DNA of 64,000 bases, from the NCBI GenBank assembly GCA_000421065.1, contig ATWD01000002.1:682001-746000 (forward strand). Reading direction: 5' to 3'. The DNA is from Acidobacteriaceae bacterium TAA 166. Lineage in GTDB: Bacteria > Acidobacteriota > Terriglobia > Terriglobales > Acidobacteriaceae. Positions 24,471-34,065 of this stretch are shown piece after piece. How positions within the stretch are numbered: the first letter of the stretch is position 1; each line of letters begins with the position of its first letter. The notes beneath the pieces are model-generated. The model was given only the letters and a program-made list of their open reading frames with translations, was not told the DNA's origin and did no database searches. Both the position numbers and the translations under genes were made by a program.

Positions 24471-27400
24471 TTGCACGACCGTATCTACAACACCGCCTTT
24501 CTCAAACGCTCTCTCCTCGCTGGTCTCCTGTTCTTCGTCGCCAATGTGCCTCACGCCCGCGCCCAGGTGGTGGGTGGAACGCTCGCGGGAGTAATCACCG
24601 ATCCTTCCGGCGCGACTCTCTCCGATGCCTCCGTCATGATCCACAACGATGAGACCGGCAACGAGCGCCGCCTGACGACAGGGGCCGATGGCCGCTACTC
24701 CGCACCGTCCATCCCCGTGGGAAGCTACACCATCACGGTCGAGCATCCGGGCTTCACCGTGCAGCACCGCAAGAACATTCCCCTCACGATAGGCCAGAGC
24801 AAGCAGATCGACATTGCCCTGACAGTCAACTCCGTCGAGCAGCAGGTGACGGTCGAGGACACGCCCGCGATCGTCAATCTCTCGACCCAGCAGACCTCAG
24901 GATTGGTCGACGAGCGCGAGATCAAGCAGCTCCCTCTGAACGGCCGGAGCTATGACCAGCTCATCACGCTCAATCCTGCCGTCGTCAACTACACCAACCA
25001 GCGCTCCGGAGGCATCGGAACCTCAAACTCCTCGGTCGGCAACATGTTTGCCATCTCCGGCCGGCGTCCGCAGGACAATCTCTTTCTGCTTAACGGCATC
25101 GAGTACACCGGAGCCTCGCTGATCAACGTGACCCCTGGAGGCACCAGCGGCCAGCTTCTCGGCGTCGATGCGGTGCGCGAGTTCAACGTCGTCACCGATA
25201 CCTACTCGGCCAGCTACGGCAAGCGCCAGGGAGCACAGATCTCAATTGTTACCGCTTCAGGCACAAATCGCCTTCACGGATCGATCTATGAGTTCCTGCG
25301 CAACTCCAAGCTCGACGCCAGGAACTACTTCGACCAGGCCAAGATCCCCGAGTTCCAGCGCAACAACTTCGGCGGCTCGCTCGGCGGTCCCCTTCGCCGT
25401 GACAAGCTCTTCCTCTTCGCCAACTACGAGGGCTACCGCCAGAACCTCGGACTCTCCGACGTGACCTTCGTCCCCGACACGCAGGCACGCCAGGGCCTTC
25501 TTCCCGATCCCGCCAATCCCACAGGGCCGCGTAAGAACTACGGCGTAGCGCCTGGAGTCGCTCCTCTGTTCAATCTTTGGCCCGGGCAGAACGGCCCCGC
25601 GCTGCTCGACGCGAACGGCAATCAGACCGGCATCGCGCTCGCATATTCCAATCCGATGCAGCACATCCGCGAGGACTTCGGAACCTCTCGTTTCGACTAC
25701 AATCTCTCGCCGCGCGATCTCTTGTTCGCCGTATATACCGTTGACGATTCGACTGCCGATACACCAACGCAGAATCCTCTGGCGGCGATCAATGAAGATC
25801 TGCGCGAGCAGGTCGCAAGCCTGCAGGAGCAGCACGTCTTCTCGCAGCAGCTTCTCAACACGGCCCGCTTCGGATTCTCGCGGGCCTCGTTCTTCTTTCT
25901 CGGAACCTCCTTCCCACTCGGCGGCGCCGACGTACCCGGTTGGGTCTTAGGCCAGCCCGTGGGAGCCATCGTCATCGCAGGATCGACCGCCTCAAACGGA
26001 TCGTCGCAGATCACCGGAGCGGGCGCAAACGTAGGTGCAAACAACGCCACCACGCGCAACCTCTTCACCTTCGACGACCACATCTTCTGGACGCATGGAC
26101 GTCATCAGATCGAGGCCGGAGGCTGGCTGCAGCGTCTGCAATCGAACGACAATCTCGCTCAGAACCAGCTCGGCCAGGCCTCGTTCGCAACCCTCACCAG
26201 CTTCCTGCAGGGCACTGTAAAGACCTTCACCGTCGTCCCCAATCCCACGCGCCTCGGATGGCGCTCGTGGATGGGGGCAGGCTACGTCGAAGACACAATT
26301 CGCCTGCTGCCGCGTCTCGAGCTTCGCGCCGGACTTCGCATCGAATCCACCAACGGCTTCAACGAGTCGCAGGGACGGGCTGCAAACTATGCTTTCACCA
26401 ACGGAGTCATCAACACCGACCCGTTCGTCGGCTCATCCCCCTTTACCGACAACCGCGCGAAGTTCCTTCCAGCTCCCCGCCTGGGTGTAGCCTGGGATGT
26501 CCACGGCGACGGCAAGACCAGCGTGCGCGCCGGCTTCGGCATGCACTATTCTCTGCTCGACAATCTGAACTATCGCCTCGACCAGACGGCTCCCTTCAAC
26601 ACCACGTTGTCGCTCTCGAACGTCGCCGTATCCAGCCTGGCGATCACTCCTGCAACGCAGCCCTCGGCAGGGACGTTGATCTCTCCTTCGAACGTCCAAA
26701 CCGATCTTGCGACACCGACGGTCCTTTCGTGGAGCGTGCAGGTGGAGCAGCAGATCGCGCCCAATACCTCGCTCACCATCGGCTATACCGGATCGCATGG
26801 GTACAACCAGGTTCTCTCCGCCGACCTCAACGAGCCCGAGGCGACCATCGTCAACGGGCGTGTCTTTTATCCGACGACCGTGAAGGCGAATCCTAACGTC
26901 GCCAACACGACCTCGTGGATCTCGCAGGGTCTGAGCAACTATCACGGCCTGGTGGTCGATGTGCGCCGCAGCCTATCGCATGGCCTGCAGGTGCGCGGCA
27001 ACTATACCTTCTCGAAGAACCTCGACAATGGTTCGGCGTGGAACACCAGCGTAAGCGCCAATACGCCGGCGTTTGTCTCCTACCCGGCTAACCCCGATCT
27101 CGACTACGGCCCGGCGGCGACCGACCTGCGCCACATCGCTGCAATCAACGGCACCTACGACCTTCCCCTGGGACGCGGCCACTGGCTGGGGTCGAACCTC
27201 ACGGGTGTAGCCAATCAGGCTGTCAGCGGATGGACGCTCAGCACCATTACCTCGTTGCAGTCGGGCTTCCCCTTCTCGCCGCAGCTCGGCTACAACCCCA
27301 CAGGCTCCGGCGACACACGCAATCCCGTGCGCCCGGACATCAATCCTAATTTCAACGGCAAGCTCTATCCGCGAACGCCGCAGCAGTACTTCAATCCTGC

Positions 27401-27728
27401 GGCCTTCCTCGCGCCTGCATTTGGAACCGTCGGCAACCTTGGCCGCGATACGCTGACCGGCCCTGGGCTGGTCAACTTCGATCTCTCGCTGCTGAAGGCA
27501 ACCCAGATCGGCGAGCGCATCCACGCGCAGTTCCGTGCCGAGTTCTTCAACGTCCTTAACCACACCAACTTCTCGACGCCGAATCCCGTCGTCTTCACCT
27601 CGGGGCCGACCCAGGGAACTCCCGCGAATCAGATCGTGGCGACGGTCGCCAGCCCTACGGCGGGCGTGATCACAGCCACGGCCACCACGTCGCGGCAGAT
27701 CCAGTTCGGCCTGAAGCTACAGTTCTAG
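24471..27728 (+). CDS. Oar-like TonB-dependent receptor with carboxypeptidase-regulatory domain
   Basis: A 1,085-residue receptor. I place the start at TTG 24471 (MHDRIYNTAFLKRSLL...) because GGAG at 24461-24464 is 6 nt upstream. A TTG at 24459 is the alternative. After the signal peptide come a CarboxypepD_reg-like domain (GGTLAGVITDPSGATLSDAS to KQIDIALTV), a plug (EIKQLPLNGRSYDQLITLNP, LFLLNGIEYTG, VREFNVVTDTYSASYGKRQG) and a barrel that ends with LKLQF, the terminal-Phe signal for outer-membrane assembly. Its position behind YeiH and a Cys leader suggests import of a sulfur compound, by inference only. Confidence 0.9.
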   Translation: MHDRIYNTAFLKRSLLAGLLFFVANVPHARAQVVGGTLAGVITDPSGATLSDASVMIHNDETGNERRLTTGADGRYSAPSIPVGSYTITVEHPGFTVQHRKNIPLTIGQSKQIDIALTVNSVEQQVTVEDTPAIVNLSTQQTSGLVDEREIKQLPLNGRSYDQLITLNPAVVNYTNQRSGGIGTSNSSVGNMFAISGRRPQDNLFLLNGIEYTGASLINVTPGGTSGQLLGVDAVREFNVVTDTYSASYGKRQGAQISIVTASGTNRLHGSIYEFLRNSKLDARNYFDQAKIPEFQRNNFGGSLGGPLRRDKLFLFANYEGYRQNLGLSDVTFVPDTQARQGLLPDPANPTGPRKNYGVAPGVAPLFNLWPGQNGPALLDANGNQTGIALAYSNPMQHIREDFGTSRFDYNLSPRDLLFAVYTVDDSTADTPTQNPLAAINEDLREQVASLQEQHVFSQQLLNTARFGFSRASFFFLGTSFPLGGADVPGWVLGQPVGAIVIAGSTASNGSSQITGAGANVGANNATTRNLFTFDDHIFWTHGRHQIEAGGWLQRLQSNDNLAQNQLGQASFATLTSFLQGTVKTFTVVPNPTRLGWRSWMGAGYVEDTIRLLPRLELRAGLRIESTNGFNESQGRAANYAFTNGVINTDPFVGSSPFTDNRAKFLPAPRLGVAWDVHGDGKTSVRAGFGMHYSLLDNLNYRLDQTAPFNTTLSLSNVAVSSLAITPATQPSAGTLISPSNVQTDLATPTVLSWSVQVEQQIAPNTSLTIGYTGSHGYNQVLSADLNEPEATIVNGRVFYPTTVKANPNVANTTSWISQGLSNYHGLVVDVRRSLSHGLQVRGNYTFSKNLDNGSAWNTSVSANTPAFVSYPANPDLDYGPAATDLRHIAAINGTYDLPLGRGHWLGSNLTGVANQAVSGWTLSTITSLQSGFPFSPQLGYNPTGSGDTRNPVRPDINPNFNGKLYPRTPQQYFNPAAFLAPAFGTVGNLGRDTLTGPGLVNFDLSLLKATQIGERIHAQFRAEFFNVLNHTNFSTPNPVVFTSGPTQGTPANQIVATVASPTAGVITATATTSRQIQFGLKLQF

Positions 27729-27759
27729 AGCGTATCGGTTATTTTGGGGATGTAAATAC

Positions 27760-27945
27760 CTGCACTGCCGCACGGGCGCCCTACGCGGGCAGCGATCACT
27801 TCGTGATGTGTGTACCAGCTTCGCCCTGGGCCTCCCGTTGGTCGGCGCAAGAATTTGTGCAAGCGACCAACGGGAGCCCGCCCCGAAGGGGATATATACG
27901 TCACGAAGTGACCGCCCCACGCGCAGTGGGCCTGGCCGGGCAGGC
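27760..27945. repeat. Long palindromic interspersed repeat, copy B
   Basis: A roughly 185-bp imperfect palindrome starting about 30 bp after the receptor stop. The central arms are GGCCTCCCGTTGGTCGGCGC (27829-27848) and GCAAGCGACCAACGGGAGCC (27859-27878). The outer arms contain GATCACTTCGTGATG and CACGAAGTGACCGCCCCACG, and the right end is CGCAGTGGGCCTGGCC. It has the same orientation as copy C and is opposite to copy A. Confidence 0.85.
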
Positions 27946-28115
27946 CATCGCCTGGAATCATTCGCTATCGAAGGCGAAGTTCTCGCCGATAAAGACACTA
28001 CTCCTGATCCCAACTCGCGGGCGAAGAACCTCACCGTTCATTCGCCCTTCTCTTTTCCACGGTCTGCGAGGAACGAAGCGCCAGGGCTGTAGCTGGTTAC
28101 ACTAGAGGAGCGCGC

Positions 28116-29834
28116 ATGCCTCTCGAGACCCCCAACTCCGGCCCGCTCGTCGCCAACACTCCGCCCACGCCCAGCGGATTCGCTCCTCTTCGCATCCCCC
28201 TGTTTCGCGACCGGTGGATCGCCTCGACCGTCTCCTCGGTCGGTACATGGATGCAGGACACGGCCGGAACCTGGCTGATGACCTCGCTCACCACATCGCC
28301 TCTGCTGATCGCACTCATGCAGACCGCCGCGTCGCTCCCTGTGCTTCTGCTGGGTCTGCTGGCCGGGGCCACGGCCGACATCTTCGACCGCCGCAAGCTG
28401 CTGATCTTCTGGCAGGCGTGGATGCTCGCCTCGGTTGCCATTCTGGCCGCTCTGACCTTCGTGGGCTACGTCTCGCCCTGTGCCCTGCTCGCCTTCACCT
28501 TCCTGCTTAACATCGGTTCGGCCATGAACAACCCGGCGTGGCAGGCGATCGTACCGGAGCTTGTCCCCCGCGAGCTGATCCCCGACACCGTCTCGCTCAA
28601 TGCCGCCTCCAACAATCTCGCCCGCGCCGTCGGTCCCGCGCTGGGAGGCCTGATGATGGCCGCCTTCTCGCGCGTCCACACCGGCGCGGGATCGGTCTTC
28701 TTCCTCAACGCGCTCTCGTTCGCCGGGGTGATCTGGGTCCTCTACAACTGGAAGCGCACGCCGCTATTCAAGTCGGCCCTGCCTTCGGAGCGCATTGCCG
28801 GCTCCATCTTGACCGGGCTGCGCTACGTGCGTCATGCTCCCGATCTGCAGTCGTCGCTGGTGCGCGCCTTCGTCTTTCCCTTCTTCATCTCGGCCATCTG
28901 GTCTCTGCTCGCCGTAGTCGCGAAACGCGACCTGAGCGAAGGAGCGTTGGGATACGGCGTCCTCAATGGTTCGCTTGGTCTGGGAGCCGTGATTGCGGCC
29001 ACGCAGCTCCCCCTCATCCGGAGGCGCGTCTCGGCTGACACCATCATCGCGGTCTCGACGTTCTATGACGTTGCCGTATTGCTCATCCTAGCCTACGTTC
29101 ATTACCCCGCCGTCATCATTCCCGCACTGGTTCTCTCCGGCTTTGCATGGACCAGCACCATGTCCACGCTGAACACCTCGGTGCAACTCTCGGTCCCTGC
29201 ATGGGTGCAGGCGCGAGCGCTTGGAACCTACCTGATGACCTTTCAGGGAGGCATGGCGTTAGGGGCGATCCTGTGGGGCTTCGTCGCCGAACACACCTCG
29301 ACTCCCATCGCCCTGGCCGCCGCCGCCTGCGGACTCGCCGTCAGCTATCCACTCACGCGCCGCTTCCACATCCTGCAAGGCCCACTCCCCGACAACACTC
29401 CCTTCCGCTCGAACCGGCCTCCGGGACAGCCCAGCGTCTTTCAACTCGCCGACACCGCCGCCCAGGCCGATGACCTGATCCACGAAGGTCCAGTGCGCAT
29501 CTCCATCGAATATTGCATTCCCGCCGAACGTTATGCCGAGTTCACCCACACCATCCATCAGCTGCGCGGCGTGCGGCTGAGGGACGGAGCGATTCGCTGG
29601 GGAATCTATCGCGACGTCGTCGATCCCGAGCGGCTGAACGAGACCTTTGTCATGGAGTCCTGGCTCGACTACCTTCGCTCCCGCGAACGCATCACCGCCT
29701 CCGACGAGGCCATCCGCGCACGCGTACGCGTCCTGCATCAGGGAGACGAGCCGCCGAAGATCTCCTACCAGATCTACGCGAGAGAGATCACTCCCAATGA
29801 GGAGCCGAACCAGCACCCCGCAGCCACATCATGA
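28116..29834 (+). CDS. MFS_3 (EntS-like) exporter with C-terminal antibiotic-monooxygenase-like domain
   Basis: A 572-residue transporter. Residues about 20-415 contain 12 hydrophobic segments with MFS_3 (PF05977) signatures: PLFRDRWIASTVSSVGTWMQD and LLLGLLAGATADIFDRRKLLI. The last 110 residues (ISIEYCIPAERYAEFTHTIH to SYQIYAREITP) form the soluble ferredoxin-like/ABM-type tail found in this subgroup. GAGGAG precedes the ATG. Family members export siderophores or small hydrophobic molecules, but the substrate here is unknown. Its stop overlaps the start of the next gene (ATGA), so the two are coupled. Confidence 0.87.
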   Translation: MPLETPNSGPLVANTPPTPSGFAPLRIPLFRDRWIASTVSSVGTWMQDTAGTWLMTSLTTSPLLIALMQTAASLPVLLLGLLAGATADIFDRRKLLIFWQAWMLASVAILAALTFVGYVSPCALLAFTFLLNIGSAMNNPAWQAIVPELVPRELIPDTVSLNAASNNLARAVGPALGGLMMAAFSRVHTGAGSVFFLNALSFAGVIWVLYNWKRTPLFKSALPSERIAGSILTGLRYVRHAPDLQSSLVRAFVFPFFISAIWSLLAVVAKRDLSEGALGYGVLNGSLGLGAVIAATQLPLIRRRVSADTIIAVSTFYDVAVLLILAYVHYPAVIIPALVLSGFAWTSTMSTLNTSVQLSVPAWVQARALGTYLMTFQGGMALGAILWGFVAEHTSTPIALAAAACGLAVSYPLTRRFHILQGPLPDNTPFRSNRPPGQPSVFQLADTAAQADDLIHEGPVRISIEYCIPAERYAEFTHTIHQLRGVRLRDGAIRWGIYRDVVDPERLNETFVMESWLDYLRSRERITASDEAIRARVRVLHQGDEPPKISYQIYAREITPNEEPNQHPAATS

Positions 29835-30739
29835 GCTTCCCTCGTCTTGCCTCTGCAATCCTCGCCGCATCCCTCTCGCTTATGGGCTCCACGGCACCCG
29901 CGCAGACCTTCTCTCCCAGTGGCGATCCTGATCGCCCTTTGCCGGACATCCAGGCTCTGATGCACGAGGTCCAAGAACACGAGCGCGCCGCCGAGGCCAT
30001 CCAGAAGGACTATCTCTACCGCGAGGTCGCACGCGAGCAGCGAGGCGACGGCAAGAAGACCGAGACTAACGAGTACGACGTCTTCTGGATCAATGGCGTG
30101 GAGGTTCAGAAGCTGACGCGCAAAGACGGGAAGGACCTTACCCCCGATGAACAGCGCAAGCAGAACGAACGCCTCGACAAGGAGGTTGCAAAAGCAAAAG
30201 AGCGTAAAGCGAAGGCCGACGCCAAAGGGCAACAGACCGACTCTCAGGGTCATGAGGAGATCACCGTCTCGCGCTTTCTCGAGCTCGGAAGCTTCACCCA
30301 CCCGCGCCGCCTCCAGTTGAATGGACGCGAAACCATCGCGGTCGACTATGCCGGCGACCCGAAGGCCAAAACGCGCAACCGGACTGAAGAGGTGATCCGC
30401 GATCTCTCCGGAACGCTCTGGATCGACGACCAGGACCGGGCAATCACGCGCCTCGAAGGCCGGTTTGCCCGTCCCTTCAAGATCGGCGGAGGTCTGCTAA
30501 TGTCCATCAAGAAGGACACAAACTTTTCGATGGAGCAGATCAAGATCAACAACGAGGTCTGGTTTCCTTCAAAGATCGAAGGGCACGGAGGAGCAAGAGT
30601 GATGCTCTTCGTCAACTTCGATGGCAGCATCCTGGTCACGAACTCCAACTACCGGAAATTCAAGGCGACCTCGACGATTCTGCCAGGAGCCGCGACCGTT
30701 CACGAATCTCCGGAGGAGCCAGCGGTGGCACCCAGATGA
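29831..30739 (+). CDS. Secreted protein of unknown function
   Basis: A 302-residue exported protein with a clear signal peptide (to about residue 24, TAPAQ). A charged, probably coiled segment covers residues about 100-140 (EVAKAKERKAKADAKG). A beta-rich C-terminal half with GTLWIDDQDRAITRLEGRFA and INNEVWFPSKIEGHGGARVML recalls LolA/LolB or outer-membrane lipoprotein-sorting folds. That resemblance is weak and I would not name it. It is translationally coupled to the MFS exporter and followed by a strong terminator, so the two genes form one unit. Confidence 0.75.
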   Translation: MSFPRLASAILAASLSLMGSTAPAQTFSPSGDPDRPLPDIQALMHEVQEHERAAEAIQKDYLYREVAREQRGDGKKTETNEYDVFWINGVEVQKLTRKDGKDLTPDEQRKQNERLDKEVAKAKERKAKADAKGQQTDSQGHEEITVSRFLELGSFTHPRRLQLNGRETIAVDYAGDPKAKTRNRTEEVIRDLSGTLWIDDQDRAITRLEGRFARPFKIGGGLLMSIKKDTNFSMEQIKINNEVWFPSKIEGHGGARVMLFVNFDGSILVTNSNYRKFKATSTILPGAATVHESPEEPAVAPR

Positions 30740-30773
30740 CTTAAGCCCAGAGGATCGGCGAAAAGAGGTATGA

Positions 30774-30812
30774 TGCGGTATTCGCGCATCGCATCGAATA
30801 CCGCACGCTTTT
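30774..30812 (+). terminator. Intrinsic terminator
   Basis: Perfect 11-bp stem TGCGGTATTCG (30774-30784) / CGAATACCGCA (30795-30805), followed by CGCTTTT. It ends the MFS/secreted-protein unit. Confidence 0.75.
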
Positions 30813-30974
30813 CAAATAGGTATATCCGAGGCAAACACAAGGCTTAGGTGGCCGGACGATCTCACCCTTACCTTCCTCCATCTTCAGGAAGATCTTGGCG
30901 ATCCAATCTTCTCGTTCTCCAACAAACCTCCTTCGAATAGGAATTTTGTCCTACATTTTGAGTACCGTTCTGGT

Positions 30975-31070
30975 ACCTTTCGCACCTCGTAAGTTGCACG
31001 AGACCATATGCAGGCGCGGCGCGAAAGGTCTAGCATAGAAAGAGAGCCGGCTCAAGCCATGACGCTTGAG
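30975..31070 (+). promoter_or_regulatory. Structured 5' leader upstream of sucA
   Basis: Outer stem ACCTTTCGC (30975-30983) / GCGAAAGGT (31021-31029) encloses a second hairpin CTCGT/ACGAG (30986-31002). A separate hairpin CTCAAGC/GCTTGAG lies at 31051-31070, about 40 nt before the start codon. No known riboswitch motif was recognised. The rest of 30740-31110 shows no gene. Confidence 0.4.
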
Positions 31071-31110
31071 TTTGAGCACAAATGTTTGACATTTAGAAAT
31101 CGAGGAAGCA

Positions 31111-33600
31111 ATGGCCACCAAGGCAGAGGCACTGACTCCAGCACCCACGGTTAACGATCAACAGGAACGCGAAACGGTCTTCGACATCTTTCGCCGATGG
31201 GGTTACCTGCAGTCCTCGCTCGATCCACTCGGACAATATCTTCCGCCCGAGCCCTTTCCCACTCCCGCTCCCGAGGGCGAACTCGCCGCCGAGGCCCGCA
31301 GCTACTACTGCGGAACCATCGCCGCGGAGTTCATGCACATCCCCAGCACCGAACAGAGGCTGTGGCTACAGCAGAAGATGGAGCAGAAGGCCCCGAAGCC
31401 CAATCAAGCTCGCATCCTCACCCAGCTGATCCGCGCCGATCTCTTCGAGCAGGTCATTCAGTCGCGCTATCTCGGAGCCAAGCGTTTCTCCCTTGAGGGC
31501 ATCACCGCCCTGATCCCTTTCCTCGACCGCGTCCTCGAGACCGGAGCCTCACTTGGCGTCACCAAGGCGATGCTGGCCATGAACCATCGCGGCCGCCTCA
31601 ACGTGATGACCAACACCATCGGCCGCCCCGCGGTCGAGCTCTTCACCAAGTTTGAAGACGTCGACCCGCGCAGCACCATGGGCGGCGGCGACGTGAAGTA
31701 CCACGTCGGCGCGACCGGCGACTACACCTCGCCCGACGGCAAGATCATCAGCCTGCACTTGGCCTCTAATCCGAGCCACCTCGAGGCGGTCGACCCGGTT
31801 CTGCTGGGTCGTACCCGCGCCAAGCAGGAGCGCATCGGCGAGGGCGGCAAGCAGCAGGTGTTTCCCATCACCATCCACGGTGACGCGGCGTTCGCCGGAC
31901 AGGGCATCCTGGCCGAGACCCTGAACATGGCCACGCTGCACGGATACAACGTAGGCGGATGCCTGCACATCATCGTCAACAATCTTCTCGGCTTCACGGC
32001 CAACCCCGAGGAGTCGAACTCCTCGCGATTCTCCACCGATATCGCCAAGCGTCTTCCCATCCCGATCTTCCACGTCAACGCCGAAGATCCCGATGCCGTG
32101 GTTCGCGTCGCGGCCATCGCCACCGAGTACCGTCAGCGCTTCCACGCCGACGTCGTCATTGACCTCATCGGCTACCGCCGCCACGGCCACAGCGAGGTCG
32201 ATGACCCCACCGTCACCCAGCCGCGCCGCTATGCCATCATCAAGGATCGCAAGCCTCTCTATCAGCTCTATGCCGAGCAGATCGGCGTCAATCCGGCGAA
32301 GGAAGCCGAACAGATCCAGCAGGAGTTCCTCAATCAGCAGAAGGCAGCCACCAAGGCCGATCACATCCCCAAGCTCGCCAAACTTCCCTCTTACTGGGAC
32401 AAGTACAAGGGTGGCGAGTTCGATCCCGCCGACGAGGTCAACACCGGTCTCTCCGCCGAGCGCATCGCCCAGCTGGTGCAGAAGATCACCTCCACCCCCG
32501 CAGACTTCCACATCCATCCCAAGGTGAAGAAGCTCTTCGAGCAGCGCCAGGAGATGGGTTCGGGAGCCAAGCCCTTCGACTATGGAACCGCCGAGCTGGT
32601 CGCCTTCGCCTCACTGCTCGAGGACGGAACCCTGGTCCGGCTAACCGGCCAGGACTCGCAGCGCGGAACCTTCAACCAGCGCCACTCCGTCGTGGTCGAT
32701 ACCCAGACCGAGCTTCGCTACTCCCCGCTGGCCCATCTTTCCGATAAGCAGGGCCGCTTCGAAGTCTATAACTCGCTCCTCTCCGAGGCCGCGGTGCTCG
32801 GCTTCGAGTACGGTTTCGCCCGCGACTATCCCGAGGCCCTGGTGATGTGGGAGGCACAGTTCGGCGACTTCGCTAACGGCGCCCAGATCATCATCGACCA
32901 GTTCATCTCCGCCAGCGAGGCCAAGTGGGGTCTGCTCTCCGGCGTCGTCATGCTGCTCCCGCACGGCTACGAGGGCCAGGGACCGGAGCACTCGAGCGCT
33001 CGCATCGAACGCTATCTGCAGCTGGCCGCCAACGATAACATCCAGATCTGCCAGCCCTCGACCGCGGCCCAGTACTTCCATCTTCTGCGCCGTCAGGCCA
33101 TGCGCTCCTGGCGCAAACCGCTGGTCGTCTTCACCCCGAAGAGCATGCTGCGCCACCCCGATGCCTCTTCGACCATCGCCGACCTCGGCCGCGATCGCTT
33201 CCTCAATGTCCTTCCCGACAACGAGGTTCAGAACCCACGCCGTCTGCTGGTCTGCAGCGGTAAGATCGGACACAACCTGCGGGTGGAGCGCGAGAAGCGC
33301 AAGGATATGAGTGTCGGAATCATCTTTCTTGAACAGATGTATCCCTGGCCTGAAGAGGAGATGTTGGCCGCACTCGATCAGCATCCGAATGCCGAGGAGA
33401 TCGTCTGGGTTCAGGAGGAGCCGGCCAACATGGGGCCGTTCTTCTATGTCATGCCGCAGCTGCGTCGCGTCGCTCGCGACCGCGCCGTCCTGAGTGTAAA
33501 GCGTTCTGCCTCGGCCACTCCCGCGACCGGTTCGGCCAAGGCCCACGATATCGAAGAGCGGACCCTGATCGATATCGCGCTCGGTACCGCAAATGTATAA
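31111..33600 (+). CDS. sucA: 2-oxoglutarate dehydrogenase E1 component
   Basis: An 829-residue thiamine-diphosphate enzyme that decarboxylates 2-oxoglutarate in the TCA cycle and passes the succinyl group to the E2 lipoamide. It has AMNHRGRLNVMTN, DVKYHVGATGDY, HLASNPSHLEAVDPVLLGRTRAKQ spread over residues 155-240, the cofactor-binding motif HGDAAFAGQG near residue 258, GYRRHGHSEVDDPTVTQP, and the C-terminal transketolase-like domain (SQRGTFNQRHSVV, LPHGYEGQGPEHSSARIERYL). It is shorter than E. coli SucA (933) because the N-terminal region is reduced. E2 and E3 genes are not adjacent. A strong terminator follows, so it is transcribed alone. Confidence 0.96.
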   Translation: MATKAEALTPAPTVNDQQERETVFDIFRRWGYLQSSLDPLGQYLPPEPFPTPAPEGELAAEARSYYCGTIAAEFMHIPSTEQRLWLQQKMEQKAPKPNQARILTQLIRADLFEQVIQSRYLGAKRFSLEGITALIPFLDRVLETGASLGVTKAMLAMNHRGRLNVMTNTIGRPAVELFTKFEDVDPRSTMGGGDVKYHVGATGDYTSPDGKIISLHLASNPSHLEAVDPVLLGRTRAKQERIGEGGKQQVFPITIHGDAAFAGQGILAETLNMATLHGYNVGGCLHIIVNNLLGFTANPEESNSSRFSTDIAKRLPIPIFHVNAEDPDAVVRVAAIATEYRQRFHADVVIDLIGYRRHGHSEVDDPTVTQPRRYAIIKDRKPLYQLYAEQIGVNPAKEAEQIQQEFLNQQKAATKADHIPKLAKLPSYWDKYKGGEFDPADEVNTGLSAERIAQLVQKITSTPADFHIHPKVKKLFEQRQEMGSGAKPFDYGTAELVAFASLLEDGTLVRLTGQDSQRGTFNQRHSVVVDTQTELRYSPLAHLSDKQGRFEVYNSLLSEAAVLGFEYGFARDYPEALVMWEAQFGDFANGAQIIIDQFISASEAKWGLLSGVVMLLPHGYEGQGPEHSSARIERYLQLAANDNIQICQPSTAAQYFHLLRRQAMRSWRKPLVVFTPKSMLRHPDASSTIADLGRDRFLNVLPDNEVQNPRRLLVCSGKIGHNLRVEREKRKDMSVGIIFLEQMYPWPEEEMLAALDQHPNAEEIVWVQEEPANMGPFFYVMPQLRRVARDRAVLSVKRSASATPATGSAKAHDIEERTLIDIALGTANV

Positions 33601-33628
33601 GAGGCACAAACAGTTTCATCAGATAAAT

Positions 33629-33660
33629 AAAAAGGCTCCGAGATCCTCGGAGCCTTTTTT
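33629..33660 (+). terminator. Intrinsic terminator of sucA
   Basis: GGCTCCGAG (33634-33642) / CTCGGAGCC (33646-33654) with a 3-nt loop, preceded by five A and followed by six T. The 33661-33820 stretch beyond shows no gene. Confidence 0.92.
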
Positions 33661-33818
33661 ATTATCTGTACTCAAGCAGCCGTCAGTGAACGACGACGCC
33701 GATCAAAGCATCGACTTGCACAACTTCCCTTTGACAGGACAATTCCTTCAGACAGGAAAAGCGAGCGCAGCGTACAGGGGAGACTGCCATCGCCACGGAT
33801 TTGGTTTCGTCACAGCAT

Positions 33819-33842
33819 AAAGGGACAGCCTGTGGCCATCCC
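33819..33842 (-). terminator. Intrinsic terminator of the cold-shock gene
   Basis: On the minus transcript GGGATGGCC-ACA-GGCTGTCCC pairs fully only if two G-U wobbles are allowed, which become mismatches on the plus strand. TTTAT follows. This fits termination of the minus-strand cold-shock gene 20 bp upstream. Confidence 0.6.
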
Positions 33843-33864
33843 TTCTGCATCCTCAGTATGAAGC

Positions 33865-34065
33865 TTACAGAGGCTGAACGTCGGAAGCCTGCCAGCCCTT
33901 GGGGCCCTTCACAACGTTGAACTGAACCGCCTGGCCTTCCTGGAGGCTCTTGAAACCGCTGCTGTTGATCGCCGAGTAGTGAACGAATACGTCCTCGCCG
34001 TTCTGACGACTAATGAAGCCAAACCCCTTTGCGTCATTGAACCACTTCACTGTTCCCTGTTCCAT
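33865..34065 (-). CDS. Cold-shock protein (CspA family)
   Basis: A 66-residue single-stranded nucleic-acid-binding OB-fold protein. It contains RNP1-like KGFGFISR and RNP2-like VFVHYSAI, plus the starting GTVKWFNDAKG and ending VKGPKGWQASDV typical of bacterial Csp proteins. It acts as an RNA chaperone in the cytoplasm. A GGAAAG site lies 8 nt before the ATG. The 285 bp upstream to cmk hold a long leader, as usual for csp genes, and no other coding sequence. Confidence 0.95.
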   Translation of the reverse strand: MEQGTVKWFNDAKGFGFISRQNGEDVFVHYSAINSSGFKSLQEGQAVQFNVVKGPKGWQASDVQPL

